In this document: positions 35,931 to 47,846 of the stretch, piece by piece
Layout: each line of letters begins with the position of its first letter
Numbering within the stretch: position 1 is the first letter of the stretch
Source of the DNA: Podospora pseudoanserina
Lineage: Eukaryota; Ascomycota; Sordariomycetes; Sordariales; Podosporaceae
Assembly (NCBI RefSeq): GCF_035222485.1
Contig: NC_085924.1
Location: 1,488,001 to 1,552,000, forward strand
Direction: 5' to 3'
Length of the DNA: 64,000 nucleotides
Notes under the pieces: generated by a model
What the model was told of the DNA's origin: nothing
What the model saw: only the letters and a program-made list of their open reading frames with translations
The model's database searches: none
Program-made: the position numbers and the translations under genes

Positions 35931-36846
35931 GATGCAGGATGGGACGAGCCTAAAGCCAGGGACCGATGGAGCGGGAGTACTGTCACAATCTACCCCACTC
36001 CGTCGTTCCAGTGCCAGCTGTCCGGTATATAGCCGTTAGGTATATTCAGGGAGGTGGTGAACTGTTCCGCCGGAGGTTAGGCGGGAAAGCACTAGATAAT
36101 ATGTTGTCAGAGTAATGTTATTCTCTGGATACTTTTCCCTTGCACCAGCTAAGGTTGCGATTCATTGTCCCCGCAGCTGGAGGTGAGAGGTGAGAGGTGA
36201 GACAAAAAGACAGATTAACGACATGATCTTCAAGGCGGGGGCACCGCCGCTGGTGCCGCCTTTATTCCACCTACCCTCTTCCCACGGCATGCACAGGCAG
36301 ACAAAGGCAGGGGTCGCTGCCATTGGCGTACACCAGCTGCGCTTGTCTCGTTCGGGGTCAGGGGATGCCGCTCTGTGGCGCTCGAGCTGTCGAAGCCAGA
36401 AAAGTCAGCGAGGGAGGGGTCGTTGAGCTTCGTCTGGATTCGCGGGTCTACCATGTGGCCGACAGGATTGCATGTCTCACGCTGACTGTGCATTGTGATA
36501 ATAACAAGGCAAACAAAAGGAGCGAACGGGACTGAAAAGATATCTACCTAGCTAACATTGTATAGGTACCATTTAGGCCGCATTTCTCGATCCATCTCAA
36601 CTTCCGGCCATTCCATTTGTGTCCGTCCGAGCAATCCCGAAAACATGATCAATTCATTTGCTCCTTGCGGCGCGAAGCAACCTCTTTTGTTTCGTATCCA
36701 GCGCCTTTTCTTCCGAGATCTCCCACGCGGTTTACAAATGAACATGTATTCGTCAACTAGGTGGGGATACTGTTAGATGAACGGTCCCCAATGGCTTGAG
36801 TGGCGAGAAATTCAAGTACCCTCGGCGCCATTCGAAACGAATACAC
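35931..36846. other. Intergenic, no gene seen
   Basis: Promoter of the STAND/WD40-like gene and spacer to the F-box remnant. No motif-bearing frame is found. Confidence 0.5.
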
Positions 36847-37311
36847 CTATGTCGACGTTTCCCTCGGGCATATAGCGCCAGCTGAAAGTCCGCTCCTTCT
36901 CCCACTCATTGAGCTCCCAAAATTCTCTCCAGGGTCGTGGAACACCAAAGCCAGAATTCCACGCAATAGACTGTGCGTGGGTTCCAAGTCTCTGTATAAA
37001 TACAAGAGGAGATAGCGACGAGCGTGGAGGTACCGGCTAGGTGGGTTTCCCTGGAGTGGGTTGGGACCGAGCTGTTTGCGTATCTCCTTACTTGGGATCT
37101 GCCAGCGCTTCTTACATGTGAGAGCAAAGAGCATCGCGCTGTGAGGCAGGAGGTGGGAAGCGATATTGAGTAGAAGCTCGACAGGCAGTCGCATGATGAG
37201 TGAAGACTCGGAGTCGATATCCATCATCGTTTCGGGGGCCATATCCGACGTTTCGAGGCCAGTATACGCTGTTGCAAGGGCAGCATTCATCGTTTTGGCG
37301 CGACCATCCAT
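36847..37311 (-). pseudogene. F-box gene remnant
   Basis: The frame contains RLPVELLLNIASHLLPHSAM and LTCKKRW, a good match to the F-box LPxELLxxIxxxL..LxxxxLxLTCK pattern, then RRYLLLYLYRDLEPTH, which in related fungal F-box proteins precedes a cysteine pair. Here that cysteine part (VYCVEFWLWC) is in another frame, and the open frame ends soon after. Normal relatives are longer. I judge it a truncated or broken F-box gene, which in intact form would recruit substrates to an SCF ubiquitin ligase. An in-frame ATG at 37383 would add 24 residues. A short functional form cannot be excluded. Confidence 0.45.
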
Positions 37312-37877
37312 CGTTCCTATGCTGCTGCCATTGGAGGGTGTGGTGAGGGTGGGCTTGGGTGAATGGTTGAGAAACAGAATCAATTTTTACAGTGGCTTAC
37401 ATAGGAGAAAGCTTAGCTGCCGTCTCCCAGGAAGGTTTTGCTCACGAGTTACATGCCCTATAATATGACTTCATGGCGTCAAGCCACAAAACCTTCATCT
37501 AGCCACCGGCCCAGCCTGCGCGCTCCGGACAGTATGATAGGAAACTCCAGTGAGATCAAGGAAGACATCGTTGTGTGAAGGCAAACGCTTTCTGTGTTAC
37601 CTAATAGGCCTTTATAGGGCTTCCACGGGTCCAGAGAGACTTTTAGGAACCCCATCATTGGGCCAGGGCCATGAATGGAAAAGGAGGTGATAGTTTCAGG
37701 GGCATTCCAATGAAGGCATGCATATAAAGTCAGCTTCGCCTGGACTACCTCGCTCGATCTGCAAAAGATTGAGCATGCAGAATCGATCATCAACATGGAT
37801 TGATTCTAAAACCCATAAGCAGATATAACAATTATGTAGCGGAGCATCTGCAGGAAAGAAAAGCAAAAAAAAACATC

Positions 37878-37965
37878 TCCCCTCGACCGGAATCGAGCCG
37901 GTGACCTTTCGGTATCAATAAACTCCTTTACAGCCGAACGTGATAGCCAACTACACCACAAGGGG
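37878..37965 (-). tRNA. tRNA-Tyr (GTA) with a 14-nt intron
   Basis: On the minus strand the acceptor arms CCCCTTG and CGAGGGG pair, with a C1:G72 pair typical of eukaryotic tRNA-Tyr and discriminator A. The T arm is CACCGG...CCGGT-like around GGCTCGATTCC. The anticodon stem TTCGG/CCGAA encloses CTGTAA, so the anticodon is GTA, followed by a 14-nt intron and A38. A run of eight T's after the gene (forward A run at ~37866-37873) is the terminator. Confidence 0.85.
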
Positions 37966-38135
37966 TTATCTGATTTGTTGGCTCCAAAGGCCGGGAGTGG
38001 GGCCTATCATGCACCCCCGTCCACAATATCAAACTGCAAGTATCGTTGAATCAGAACACAATTCTGGCCGCAAAACAGCAAAGGCTGCAAACCACAGCAA
38101 CCGCGAGAGCGAAAGTCTCCACCCAGTCATATCAA

Positions 38136-39362
38136 TCACCCATCCACCCCCCAAACCCTTCTCAGCCAGCCCCCTAACTCCTCCATCACCAACTCCGTCT
38201 TCTCCTCCGCATCCTTAACCACCTCCTCCTCCCAACCCATCTCCTCCCTCACCTCCCTATGCTCAAACCCGGCCCCAACCCCCGGCACAAGCACCCACTT
38301 CACCCTCCCCTCCTCAAACCAAAACCTCTCGTCCTCTTTCTCCAACCCTTTCTTAACCCCCCCTTCCGAGTTTATCCCCCTCCTGCTCACCTCCCCCTTC
38401 CCCACCAACCTCCTAGCCAAACCCTCATTCTCCCCAGCCAACCCATCCCCCTCCCCAGCAATAAACCCCCTAAACCCCTCCCCACCCCGCGCATAAAAAG
38501 GACTAACCAACCCGTCCCTCAGGTCAACCCCATAAGGCACATACCCCCACCTCCACGCCCCCCTCCTCCCCACCGCCCGCCGCAAGATCCAGCCAACCCC
38601 CCAACTGACCACCACTCCCGGGCAGCACTCCTCCCTCTTCACCCCCCTCAAGCAGCGTCACCGCCATCGCTAAATTCCCCGCACCGAAACCCAGTATCCC
38701 CACCCGTCCCTTCTTCTTACCGTCGTTCACCCCCCTTGGAGACGTTCTGTCTATAGGAAGACTCTCATCCCCCAACGCATCGACCAGCAAAGCTTCCACG
38801 TCGTGCACCGGTGCGGGAAACACCGAAGCAGGGGCTTTGGAGTAGTTCAGCGCTATCACCAAGACGTGGTATTTATCCGCAAATGTCCGGTTGAACTCGT
38901 CGTCATCTCTCGGAGTGCCCAGGACAAAAGGCGCGGCGGCGGAGCCGTGGACTGTGAAGAGGGTTGGGAGGGTGGAGGGGGAAGTTAGGTCGTAGGAGGA
39001 GGGGAAGAAGATACTGCGTGACCCAACAGTAAGTATCAGCAAAATTCCATGGCATTGGATAGATGGGAAACAGGGAGAGGGGCGGGGGGGGTGGGTGGGC
39101 AGGGCACATACCGGACAGGCAAATCAGGCCTGCACTCATAACTCTTCACTATATCCGGCCTCGTCGACGGCGGGTAAAAGTACTCCTTCCACTCCCTGAG
39201 CCAGGCCGAAGGAAAAGCTAGCGATTTCGCCGTGTAGATTCGGGAGAGGCGGGTTATCCTCGAGAGGAAAGGGGGTGGTTCGTGGGTCAATGCTCTACTC
39301 GTCGTCGCGGTGGTGTCATTCTGTCCTGACGCTGGCGCAGAGTTGTCCATTTCTTTCTGCAA
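38136..39362 (-). pseudogene. Alpha/beta-hydrolase (HSL/DxG-type esterase) gene, degenerate
   Basis: Exons 39362-39112 and 39013-38136, with a 98-nt intron. The core has TLFTVHGSAAAPFVLG, GTPRDDDEFNRTFADKYH and VIALNYSKAP, which match fungal esterases of the hormone-sensitive-lipase group. The oxyanion motif normally HGGGF is changed to HGSAAAPF, and the nucleophile elbow normally GFSAGGN is GFGAGN, so the catalytic serine is absent. The frame also shifts at a run of six G's near 38648, between VTLLEG and the following part that contains YVPYGVDLRDGLVSPFYA. The shift could be a homopolymer error, but the two lost motifs argue for real decay or a pseudoenzyme. The last ~70 residues are acidic and end in WGVDG. 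Confidence 0.6.
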
Positions 39363-40373
39363 GTGCTATCGCGCAAAAATATCTCGATCGCGGGGTATCA
39401 TAGGTCTCCTTCTCGTTCGTGCGCGGGCGTCGTCAAGTATTCGGGCTTAGGTCCAGGTAGGTAGAGCAAGTTGAGGTAGGTCGTGTTATAACATCTACAA
39501 GATAATCAAGTTCCAACGATCCAAGACAGGAGAAACGAATCGCACGACAAGATCTCAAACACTGTCCCGCGCCCCTCAAACCAGCTCAGGGTGGCGGGGA
39601 GGGGCAATCACATCGCCTCCAAAAGACATTCGACTCACCCAACCCAACCCGGATCACCTACCGGAAATAAAAGTTGGGCGCATGGATAGCCCAAGGTCGA
39701 TAAAGACTCCCAGACATGCTGAACAGATCGGGAGACACGTAATTTCAGCTGATATAGTGCCCGGCGCAAAACATTCCAAGTCTGCAAAGTCTGCGACAAG
39801 CAAGTTGAGATGCAAGGCGCCCACCCGACCGTGCGCGGGGCAGTCTTGGCCACTCAACTCAACTGACAGCAAACCATCCAACCCTCAAGACTCGCACGTA
39901 CTTCTGTAGCTCTGCTTATCCCAGTTGGAGTCACAATCATGAGGAACCAACAGCCCGAAAGGCCAAACACCAAAGCATCTCGTCTCTGCAAAGAGCTGTG
40001 AACTGGAAAAGAAGACTTAATAAAGCCCCATGTTCGAAATCCAGGAACGCGCGCCAAGAACCCCACACCGTCGATCACCACCCACCGGCCCGCGGCTCTA
40101 CTCCACATCCACATGCCCACTTCCAGAACACCACCCGACATGATGACATAAAAACAAACATCAATTCCACTACAAATACAAGTACGTGCTCAAAAAGATC
40201 GCAAACTCCATCCTCCATCCTCCATCCTCCGTCATCACTCAACTCATCACAACCGACCAGCTCCAGGGTACCTCTTGTATGCCATGCCCCCCTCCCCCAT
40301 GCTACCGTTCATGCATGCACCCATCACTCGTCCCAAAATGCAAGCATCATCATACCTGGTATATCCCCCTGAC
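39363..40373. other. Intergenic, no gene seen
   Basis: Promoter of the hydrolase gene on the left and 3' end of the SAPS gene on the right. No further feature is supported. Confidence 0.5.
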
Positions 40374-43300
40374 CTAATGCACTCCCGGTCCCTTATGCAC
40401 AATGATCTCCTCCCCACCCACATCATCGTCGTCCGGGTCCTCGATACTCGTTCTCCTCTTCGCCTCCACCGCCCTGTTGATCTTCTGCCCATCCTCTCCA
40501 ATGACGCCCTCATCCTCTTCCTTGCCAAGTTCCACCGGCTCCTCGGTGATGGCATTGGCAGGAGAAGATGACGGCGACGTCGACGCCCCCTGCTCGCCCT
40601 CTGTCTTCTTCTCTTGCTCCTTCTCCTTCTCCTTGTTCGCACCGAAGCCTTGACCCCCAAAAGGCCACAAGCTGCCAAACGAGCTCTTGGCGGCACTGGG
40701 GTGAAGAGCCATGGGCTTGACTAGAATCTTCTCCCTGGCAGGATCGATCCCGCTGACCATGGCTCCCGACGACTGAACCTCGGGCATGGCGAAATCACCA
40801 AACTCCTCGTCGTCAATGTCGTCTTCGTGGACGGCATCATCCGAATCGTCAGTATCATCCCGCCCGTCGCCGAAGCGTTCCTTCTCTTGATTCTCATTAT
40901 CGCCTTGTCTCCTGCTTGAACTGCGACCGCCAACGACACCTCTCCACCACGAACCTCTGTTCCACGCCGAGCTGCTTGCGCCTCCCTCGTCCTCGGCATT
41001 GTCGATGTTGTCCTCGTCGCTGCTATTGTCCTCGTCGTCACCGTCATCGGCAAACGGGTTGCGCAGTCGCTCGCTTGCTGACAGGCTGGGAAGGGTGAAG
41101 GCATCCGAAGTCCCGTCGTCCATGTTGGACGAGCTTCCTTCCTGCCCGCCATTCTCCGCAGCCGCAGCCGCATTACGCTTGGCTAGGCGAGCTGCCAGCT
41201 GCATACGGGCTCTAGACGGCATAATGTTGAGAGGTGGTGGAGGTGGCGGCGGTGGCGGGATCGATGGCGGGTTCAAGGAATTGGACGAGTTGGCATTCAA
41301 CGGATCGGTATACGCACGAAACTGAAAGCCAAGCCAGCGTTAGCACTTTGTCTGCAAAAGGTTGTGATGGCAACACAGGGGAGCAGGGGCCGTATTGATT
41401 TGGACAGGTAGGTCTGGAAAAGTGGAAAAGGAACCCTCAACATGGCTCAAAGGCAAACGGTATGGAAATGGAAAGGGGGGACCGACTCGCGCCACTTGTA
41501 TGCCAAGGAAAAATAAGGATAGGAGAACCGGAGAGCCAAAAGACTTTTGGAAACCATAGAACCGGGGAACCTCGCTCGTCTAGCGCTTGCTCAAAATGCC
41601 TTGTAATCCTCTGTAAGAAAAAAAAAGATGCAAATATCGCCAAAGAACCCCTTGATACCCAACTCTTTTCCACTCTTCCTTCCCAATCACTCTGACGTGT
41701 CCATGGATTCATCAAGCCCTCGGGTGCGGGCGTCGATCATGCTCTGGATGAATAGACTGAGAGCCTTGTCGTCCTCTGTGCATGGGTTGGGCCCATCCCG
41801 ACTGTCTAGCACGTGGTCGGATGGAGGATCACGGCTTCCGGTGTCGTCTGGAACGTCCCTCGCCACAGACCCATGTTGCCTGATATCCCCAAAGCCCAGG
41901 GCCTCGTTATGGGCAGCCTCTTCTTCGTCAAACGCCGATGTGTTAGGACTGGTAGTTTGGTCGTCGCTCTCATGCCCTTCCCCATAATCTGACCCTTCCG
42001 AGTCACTCGACTCGGCCCGTGCACCGAATCGGTAGCCGCCTCTCAGAGAATCCCCATACCCCCACGGCACCTCGGTGATGCTAGAACGGTCCTCTGGAGG
42101 ATCAAGCAACCCACTTGGGAGAAAATACTGTACACTAACAAAATCTTCACCAACCTCGTTATTGACATCCTCCTCGCTCTCTTGCTCCTCGTCCTCGTCC
42201 TCATCGCTCGAGCTGCCGAAACCGCTCATCATGGTACCACTGCTGATCCCAAACGGCGAGGCACCGGCACCGGACCCGTCACCCAAGTCTGACCCGCCAC
42301 CCAGACCAGCATCGGCAAGAGTGTTGGAGTTGTTTCCCCCCAGCCCGATTGAGCTCAGTCCGTTGAGGCCGACGCCCACCAAACTAGACTGGGCGGCCCG
42401 GTTGCTCATAGCAACCTCGGGCCTGACCCCTCCAAGAATGGCATTATCACGCTCGCGAGTTTCAGCAAGCGCGCCCTCAACGTAGCTGATCCAATCCTGC
42501 GCCATGACCTTGTCCAAGACAACCTCGCTGAGCAGCTCGGGGGGGTGACGCTCCGTGAACTTGACCACTTCCTCGGCGATCAGCGTCAAATGGCCCATGT
42601 AACCCATGCGTGTCTTGTGTTGGGCCTGCGACTCTTCACTGGCGAGCTGACCGTTGATGATTTGGTTGGTGATGTCGGCAGCCTCGAAGAGACTGATGGC
42701 CAGCGTCGGGTTGAAACCGCGATCCATAGGGCCGTTGAACACCTGCTGCACGATATCGTAGACAACATTGTGAAGGAAGTTGTTCCAAGGGTACTTGAAG
42801 AAGAACCGAAGGATGGTGGGCACCACTTCCTGACGAACAAACTGCATCTTGAGATAGTCGCCGACCACCGGCCGGGGGGCGGTTAAGGCTCCCTCCGCAG
42901 GAGTGGCGCTGTCGCTGGCGGGGGCAATGATGATGGAAATTTCCCCCGTGGTCTCATTGGCGTTGGCGCCGGCAGGTGAATCCTCAGCAGGTTCGGCCTT
43001 TGGTGGCGATGGCGATGGCTCTGACGTTTGCTCAGTCTTATCTTTGGCCTCATCACCCTTGGCGGCGGTAGCACTGGAAAATAAAGGAGCCGGCGTGTCA
43101 CCAGGGTGGGGAGACAACGTATCGGCAGCATCAAGAGCCTTGGGGACGGAGGACTTGGTGCTCAACGCAGGCAATTCCGCTGTGGAGATTTCCTTGCTCT
43201 TGTCCGAAGTTTGCGGCTCTTTTTCGTCAGCCACTGGTTTGGGTGGGCTCTGTTGATCCTTGCTTGCACCAGTTTGAGCTGCCTTTTTGGTGGGCGACAG

Positions 43301-44983
43301 AGGCGCGACGACCAGATCAGGATCCTCGAAGGCCGGTGGTGACTCCGCTCTCTTTTCCGCGTCAAGCTCCTTAAAGTTCAGCCTTGGTGAGCTGAGTGGC
43401 TCATCAACAAAGTCCGCGTCGTCCTTTTCAAGCATGGAAAATGCTGGGGCTTGGGTAGGCGCAGGGGCATCCGGGAGCTCCAAAACATCGTCCGAGGTGT
43501 CATGGCTCACTTCCTCAAACCCATCGTCATCGGCAGATATGTTCATGACCTCAAGCTTCCGCCTCTCCTCAGCAGGCGATGACTGCGATGTGCGCATCGT
43601 CAGATCCTCGGTCGATGATGGCGTGTCATCAACCCCACGAGCAGGGATCAAACGGCCCTCTTCTCTCAACCGTTGGCGCTGAGCGTCACGGGCAGCAATA
43701 AACTGCTCAGAACCAACCTCGTTCAAGAGGCCCATGTTACTGCAGTGCAAAAGTTCTGCCATTAGCTCGCAGGTCTTGAAGCGATCAAAGCCAAGGGGTT
43801 CGATCTTATCGCCGAAAGTGGAGGAAAGACGTTCTTTTTGTGCCGTCGAGTTCATGATCAGGCTCATGAAATCTGGAACGTGGTCGGCAAAGAGGCGAAG
43901 AAGGGTTCCGAGATAAATGGGGTCGCGACACGACGGAGGAGCGTTGGCGTCGACGCCTTCGGGATCATAGTCCGAGTTGTTCTTGCGAATGACCTCAATG
44001 ATGATGCCGACACCGCACGTGAGTGGATTGCCACCCCCCAGCATGTACTGGATCAACTGTTCGACACAAGGGCGGGAGACCAGCTGTCTTGTCAGCTCGT
44101 TCGGACCGATACACGTCTGTTCGTTTTGGGAAGCGTTGGCTGAGACAGTGATGATGGCTTTGATGAAGTCGGCGGCCGATGTTTGGGTGGCCCAGCTGTG
44201 CTCTGGTCCGAGGAAGGAGAGAAGAGTTGGCATCACGTTCTGCGTATATAGCCACTGCAGAAAGGTCACTGTCAGTCATTTCCCTTCCCTCGCGAGCTTG
44301 ACATGTCATACCTCAACAACGCCTTGGCCGCTCTCTGTGCGCTCCAAGCTGATGATCTTCAACAGCAGATCCATGATCATGGGGCAGTCCACATGTCTCA
44401 AAATATCGGCAATGGCTCCCTCAAACGACTTGAGAAGGTCCAGCATTTCTTCCGTCTTTTTATCGAAGAGAGACTCGTTTACTTTGGTGAAGTAGCTGGC
44501 CTGCAAAGGATCGAGCGGCGTCGGCCTCTTGAGGAACTCCCAGAAATTCCGGAGGAGGGGTCTGCTTTCCATAAGAGCCTCGTGGATAGAGTAGTTGTCT
44601 GAGGACAGTATTTCGGCCGCCACGAAGGCGTATCGATTGCGCTTCTTTTCATTTTCCTCCTGGCCGCTGGGCTCGGTCGCTCGTGATGACGACCGAGACC
44701 TGGTGGTGGGAAAAACAGGTGGCCTTCCGATCTCGTCATCCTCTTGCTCCTCCTCCTCATCGGCATCTGGCGCCGCGACAGGTTCGAGCTTTGGCGCTAC
44801 TACATATTGAAGAAGCTTCTCAAGCACCTGCTGCTCGCGCAGGTATTCAACGAGTTTGGGATTGTGCTGCTTAAGCTCTTGGATGAGGTCGCTTTCATCG
44901 AGAAGCTCCTCTAGTTGAAAGGACTCTTTCTCGAGGATCGTATCGATGGTCGAGACATTGTAACCGCCGAACCTCCAAAACAT
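40374..44983 (-). CDS. SAPS-domain Sit4-phosphatase-associated protein (yeast Sap155/185/190-like), 1239 aa, three exons
   Basis: Exons 44983-44312, 44254-42155 and 41321-40374, all joining in phase 0. The start MFWRFGGYNVSTIDTILEKE is the conserved opening of SAPS proteins, and the first ~450 residues are the helical SAPS domain (FKTCELMAELLHCSNMGLLNE near its end). These proteins bind the PP6-type phosphatase Sit4 and act in the G1/S transition and TOR signalling. The middle is acidic and low in complexity. The last exon (FRAYTDPLNANSS, a poly-proline run, then EEFGDFAMPEV and RRTSIEDPDDDD) is typical of the family's C-terminus. The 833-nt second intron is open in frame from the donor to a stop at 41687, so an unspliced form would end in a different acidic tail. 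A housekeeping gene, intact. Confidence 0.88.
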
Positions 44984-46286
44984 GGTGGCTGTTGGCTCCA
45001 AGGCAGGTTGTGATGTGTTGTGATCAAGTGGGGTGTCGCGCAAAAGGGGCCGAGCGAAGCGATGCGTGCCCAATCGGCAGACGGCTGTGTGTATTTCTGG
45101 TGTCCGAGAAAGCTGCAGCGACAGAAAAAGCGCAGCGGAAACGGACGGGTATCTTAATGTCTAGTATCTGACGAAGAAAGAGAGGGTTAGCTTGCTGGCT
45201 GCCCTGGCCAAGATGATCGGGGAGGTGTTTGCCGAAGCCCCGTGGTGGGGTGGACAAACAACAGCACAATGTGCGATGCGAAGTCCAAGCGGGTAGGGTG
45301 TCGCAGCATGTGAAGAAGAAGCCTTGGCTAAAGTGTGTCCTATCCACCACCCGGCGATATGATGTAGCTTGCTGGTGAGAGGAGTAGGTGGACAAGTGGT
45401 GGTGGCCCAAAGCCGGCGTCGGAAGACACGAGGAGGGGAAGATTGGGGGACAGGAGTTGGAGGCCCTAACGTACAGAAATTTCCTTGAATGCAAATAATG
45501 GTACAGGGGACAATGTAGCCGACGTTCGAGGAGAAAATGGTTCTATTGTAATCAGCGTCGCCGGCTCCTGCGGCTGGGCTTCTGTGAGGTTTGTGTCGTC
45601 GGTTGATGCGATGGGAAGCTCTTGAATGTGTCGAAATGAGAAATGAGGTTGACCCAGCGGCTGTCCCCCTCCCTAGGGTGCCTGCGGCTGCCCGCCCACC
45701 GCCCAGCCAGCCAAGGACGCGCTGAGAGGGTGGGTTGAAAGGCTCTGATTGGCCAGAAACAGCTCCATCAGCGGCACCTGCAAGAAAGACGCTTGGACCA
45801 GCTCCAACACCGGTTAGACCTCGACATCCAGATTGGCACGTGGTGAGCGTCATGTAGGCATTTCCATCCTGCATGACATATGGCTCCAGGGCGCCTACCA
45901 GGCCCAGGCACTCGTTCATGTATGTACAAGAGAACAACGACCACTTCCAACATGCCACATTTTGATGTTTGAGAGCCTGGGAGCTCAAGGTGGTGAGTGC
46001 AGTTTCACCATCTCGACCCCCACGGCCTGGACACTTCGAACGCTCGGGCCATGTTTCGCGAGTCTCCCACCTCAACTCTAGACGTCATCAGATGATCAAG
46101 TACTACCTCGCCGTGAAAGCCTGGTCTAGTTAAAGTCGATCACTCGGCTTCATCTGCCGCGCACCCGTCATGGCAAATGCCTCTGACTGCTATCCGTCTG
46201 TCACCTAGAGCAGTTGTCATCGAGCAGTTGTCATCGAGCAGTATCATGAAGAAGGCATAAGTGACAAGCCTGCATAGCATCGATGC
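44984..46286. other. Promoter region of the SAPS gene and spacer
   Basis: A 305-residue antisense-like frame (45161-46075) is open but has no recognisable content. The SAPS start has a good context (CAGCCACCATG). A GAGCAGTTGTCATC repeat of two copies lies near 46210-46240. Confidence 0.5.
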
Positions 46287-47846
46287 TTACTCAAATGTCA
46301 ACAAGACTGCCTCACTATCCCGAACCGACAATTTCCCTCGCGCTTCCAAACTTTCTTCAGCCACTTGGCCCACAGCAACACCATTCTTAAACGACTGCCC
46401 AGCCCACGTCACCTTGGCAGCGTCTTTCTCATCCACTGATGGAGCAGTCATACGCTTAACCGTCGCCCCTCTATGAGCCCCTAAATCCAACACAACCTCT
46501 CCTCTTTGCTTCTGCTGTCCAGCATAATACAGCTTCAAATTCAAGGCCACAATCTTGGTCACCCTCGTACCAGCAGCATCAAATATCACATACGCCGAAA
46601 ACTCCCTCTCTGCAACCCCCCGGGGCGTCTTTAGCGCAGCAATCCTTCCCCCGTCACTCAGTGCCTCCACCACCAGCAGCTGACTGACAAACACCGGCAA
46701 CACCCTCGCCTCGCCCCTCTTGGTCGAGTTGATCGGGTACAACAACGAATAGCTGCTAAATCCCGGCGTCCCATCATCTCCAGGCGTGTTCAGCTGCTGG
46801 TTACTCTGGAACACCAACGTTGCCCCCTGGTGCAAGTGCACGCTTGTCGCGTTTCTCACGGCGTATATCAGCTCCACGTCTGCCGTCCACAGCGCCTGTG
46901 CAAACGAGTCTGATACTCCTGGTTTTCCGCTACAAGCAATCGAGTTGAACTCCCCGATCACCCACTCACCCTTTTGCTGCATGGTTAGTTTGGCAGAAGG
47001 GTAGATTTCATCGTCGGCGTAGCGGAGTAGGTCGGTGTGGTTGAGAATGTTCGGGATTGTAGCCAATCGCTCACGAGCGGGCTCACAAGTTGCAAACGCG
47101 TACGAGTGGATGGAGTACTGCGAGACTTGGCCGGTGTTGTTGATGCCGGCCGGGATGAGGTCTGCTGGACGGACCTTGAGAGGGGTGATGTCGGTTGTTG
47201 CGCTTGATGCCCACCATTTTCCGCTGCTGTGGCCAGTCCGGTTGCCACCCAGAGCACTGTTGATCTGATTAACAAAGGAGAGCCATTGATCGACGTAAGC
47301 CTTCGTGCTTCCCTGCCAGCGAGAGGTTGGATAGTTTGTGGGCTCGTTGCCTAGCTCATAGTGGATGATCTTGTCTTTCTGGAGGTTGTAGGATGCGAGG
47401 GCAAGGTCTCTGGCTATGGGGACAGAGTTGTTGCCAAAGTTGAGAGTAGAGACGAACGTGGTGCCCTCGGGGAAGTTGTCCCAGGAGCGGTAGAAGGCTG
47501 GCCCGATGGTGGTTCGGTAGATGCCTCCTTTGCTGTTCTCAGTGCGGACAACAGATATTTTCTGGGAAGGGTCAAATATCATGCTGTCCATCGTGATGCC
47601 TCCCGCCCTGATGATGGGACGAGCACCGCGCTCGTGGAGGTGGTTGAGGAGGGTGTACGTCAGGTTGCGGGGGGCGTCTGGTTCGCCGAAGAACTCCACC
47701 CAGAAGGCCGGCTCGAAGGAGTAGCTGACGAACTGCGGCACATGTGACTGCGAGACTGAAGATGCGGGAACAAGGCTTAGTGAGGTATTCACTGCTGACA
47801 CCCCTGCCAGCAATGATGCTGCAGTTATTTTCATGGACGTGATCAT
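46287..47846 (-). CDS. Secreted glycoside hydrolase family 79 (beta-glucuronidase-like), 519 aa
   Basis: A single exon with signal peptide (MKITAASLLAGVSAVNTSLS from the second Met). The GH79 catalytic residues are visible: acid/base Glu168 in HYELGNEPTNY and nucleophile Glu299 in WVIGEFNSI, in a TIM-barrel context with FVSYSFEPAFW and PIIRAGGITMDS at the start. The C-terminal ~120 residues are the beta-domain found in fungal family members. Characterised fungal relatives release glucuronic acid or 4-O-methyl-glucuronic acid from arabinogalactan or similar glycans outside the cell. There are many N-glycosylation sites. It diverges from the condensation-protein gene and shares its 1.3-kb upstream region, but there is no proof that it belongs to the polyketide locus. 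Confidence 0.9.
   Translation of the reverse strand: MITSMKITAASLLAGVSAVNTSLSLVPASSVSQSHVPQFVSYSFEPAFWVEFFGEPDAPRNLTYTLLNHLHERGARPIIRAGGITMDSMIFDPSQKISVVRTENSKGGIYRTTIGPAFYRSWDNFPEGTTFVSTLNFGNNSVPIARDLALASYNLQKDKIIHYELGNEPTNYPTSRWQGSTKAYVDQWLSFVNQINSALGGNRTGHSSGKWWASSATTDITPLKVRPADLIPAGINNTGQVSQYSIHSYAFATCEPARERLATIPNILNHTDLLRYADDEIYPSAKLTMQQKGEWVIGEFNSIACSGKPGVSDSFAQALWTADVELIYAVRNATSVHLHQGATLVFQSNQQLNTPGDDGTPGFSSYSLLYPINSTKRGEARVLPVFVSQLLVVEALSDGGRIAALKTPRGVAEREFSAYVIFDAAGTRVTKIVALNLKLYYAGQQKQRGEVVLDLGAHRGATVKRMTAPSVDEKDAAKVTWAGQSFKNGVAVGQVAEESLEARGKLSVRDSEAVLLTFE

Noticed and set aside
45161-46075. 304-codon minus-strand frame upstream of the SAPS gene
   Set aside because: No signal peptide, domain or compositional support; it overlaps the SAPS promoter and leader.
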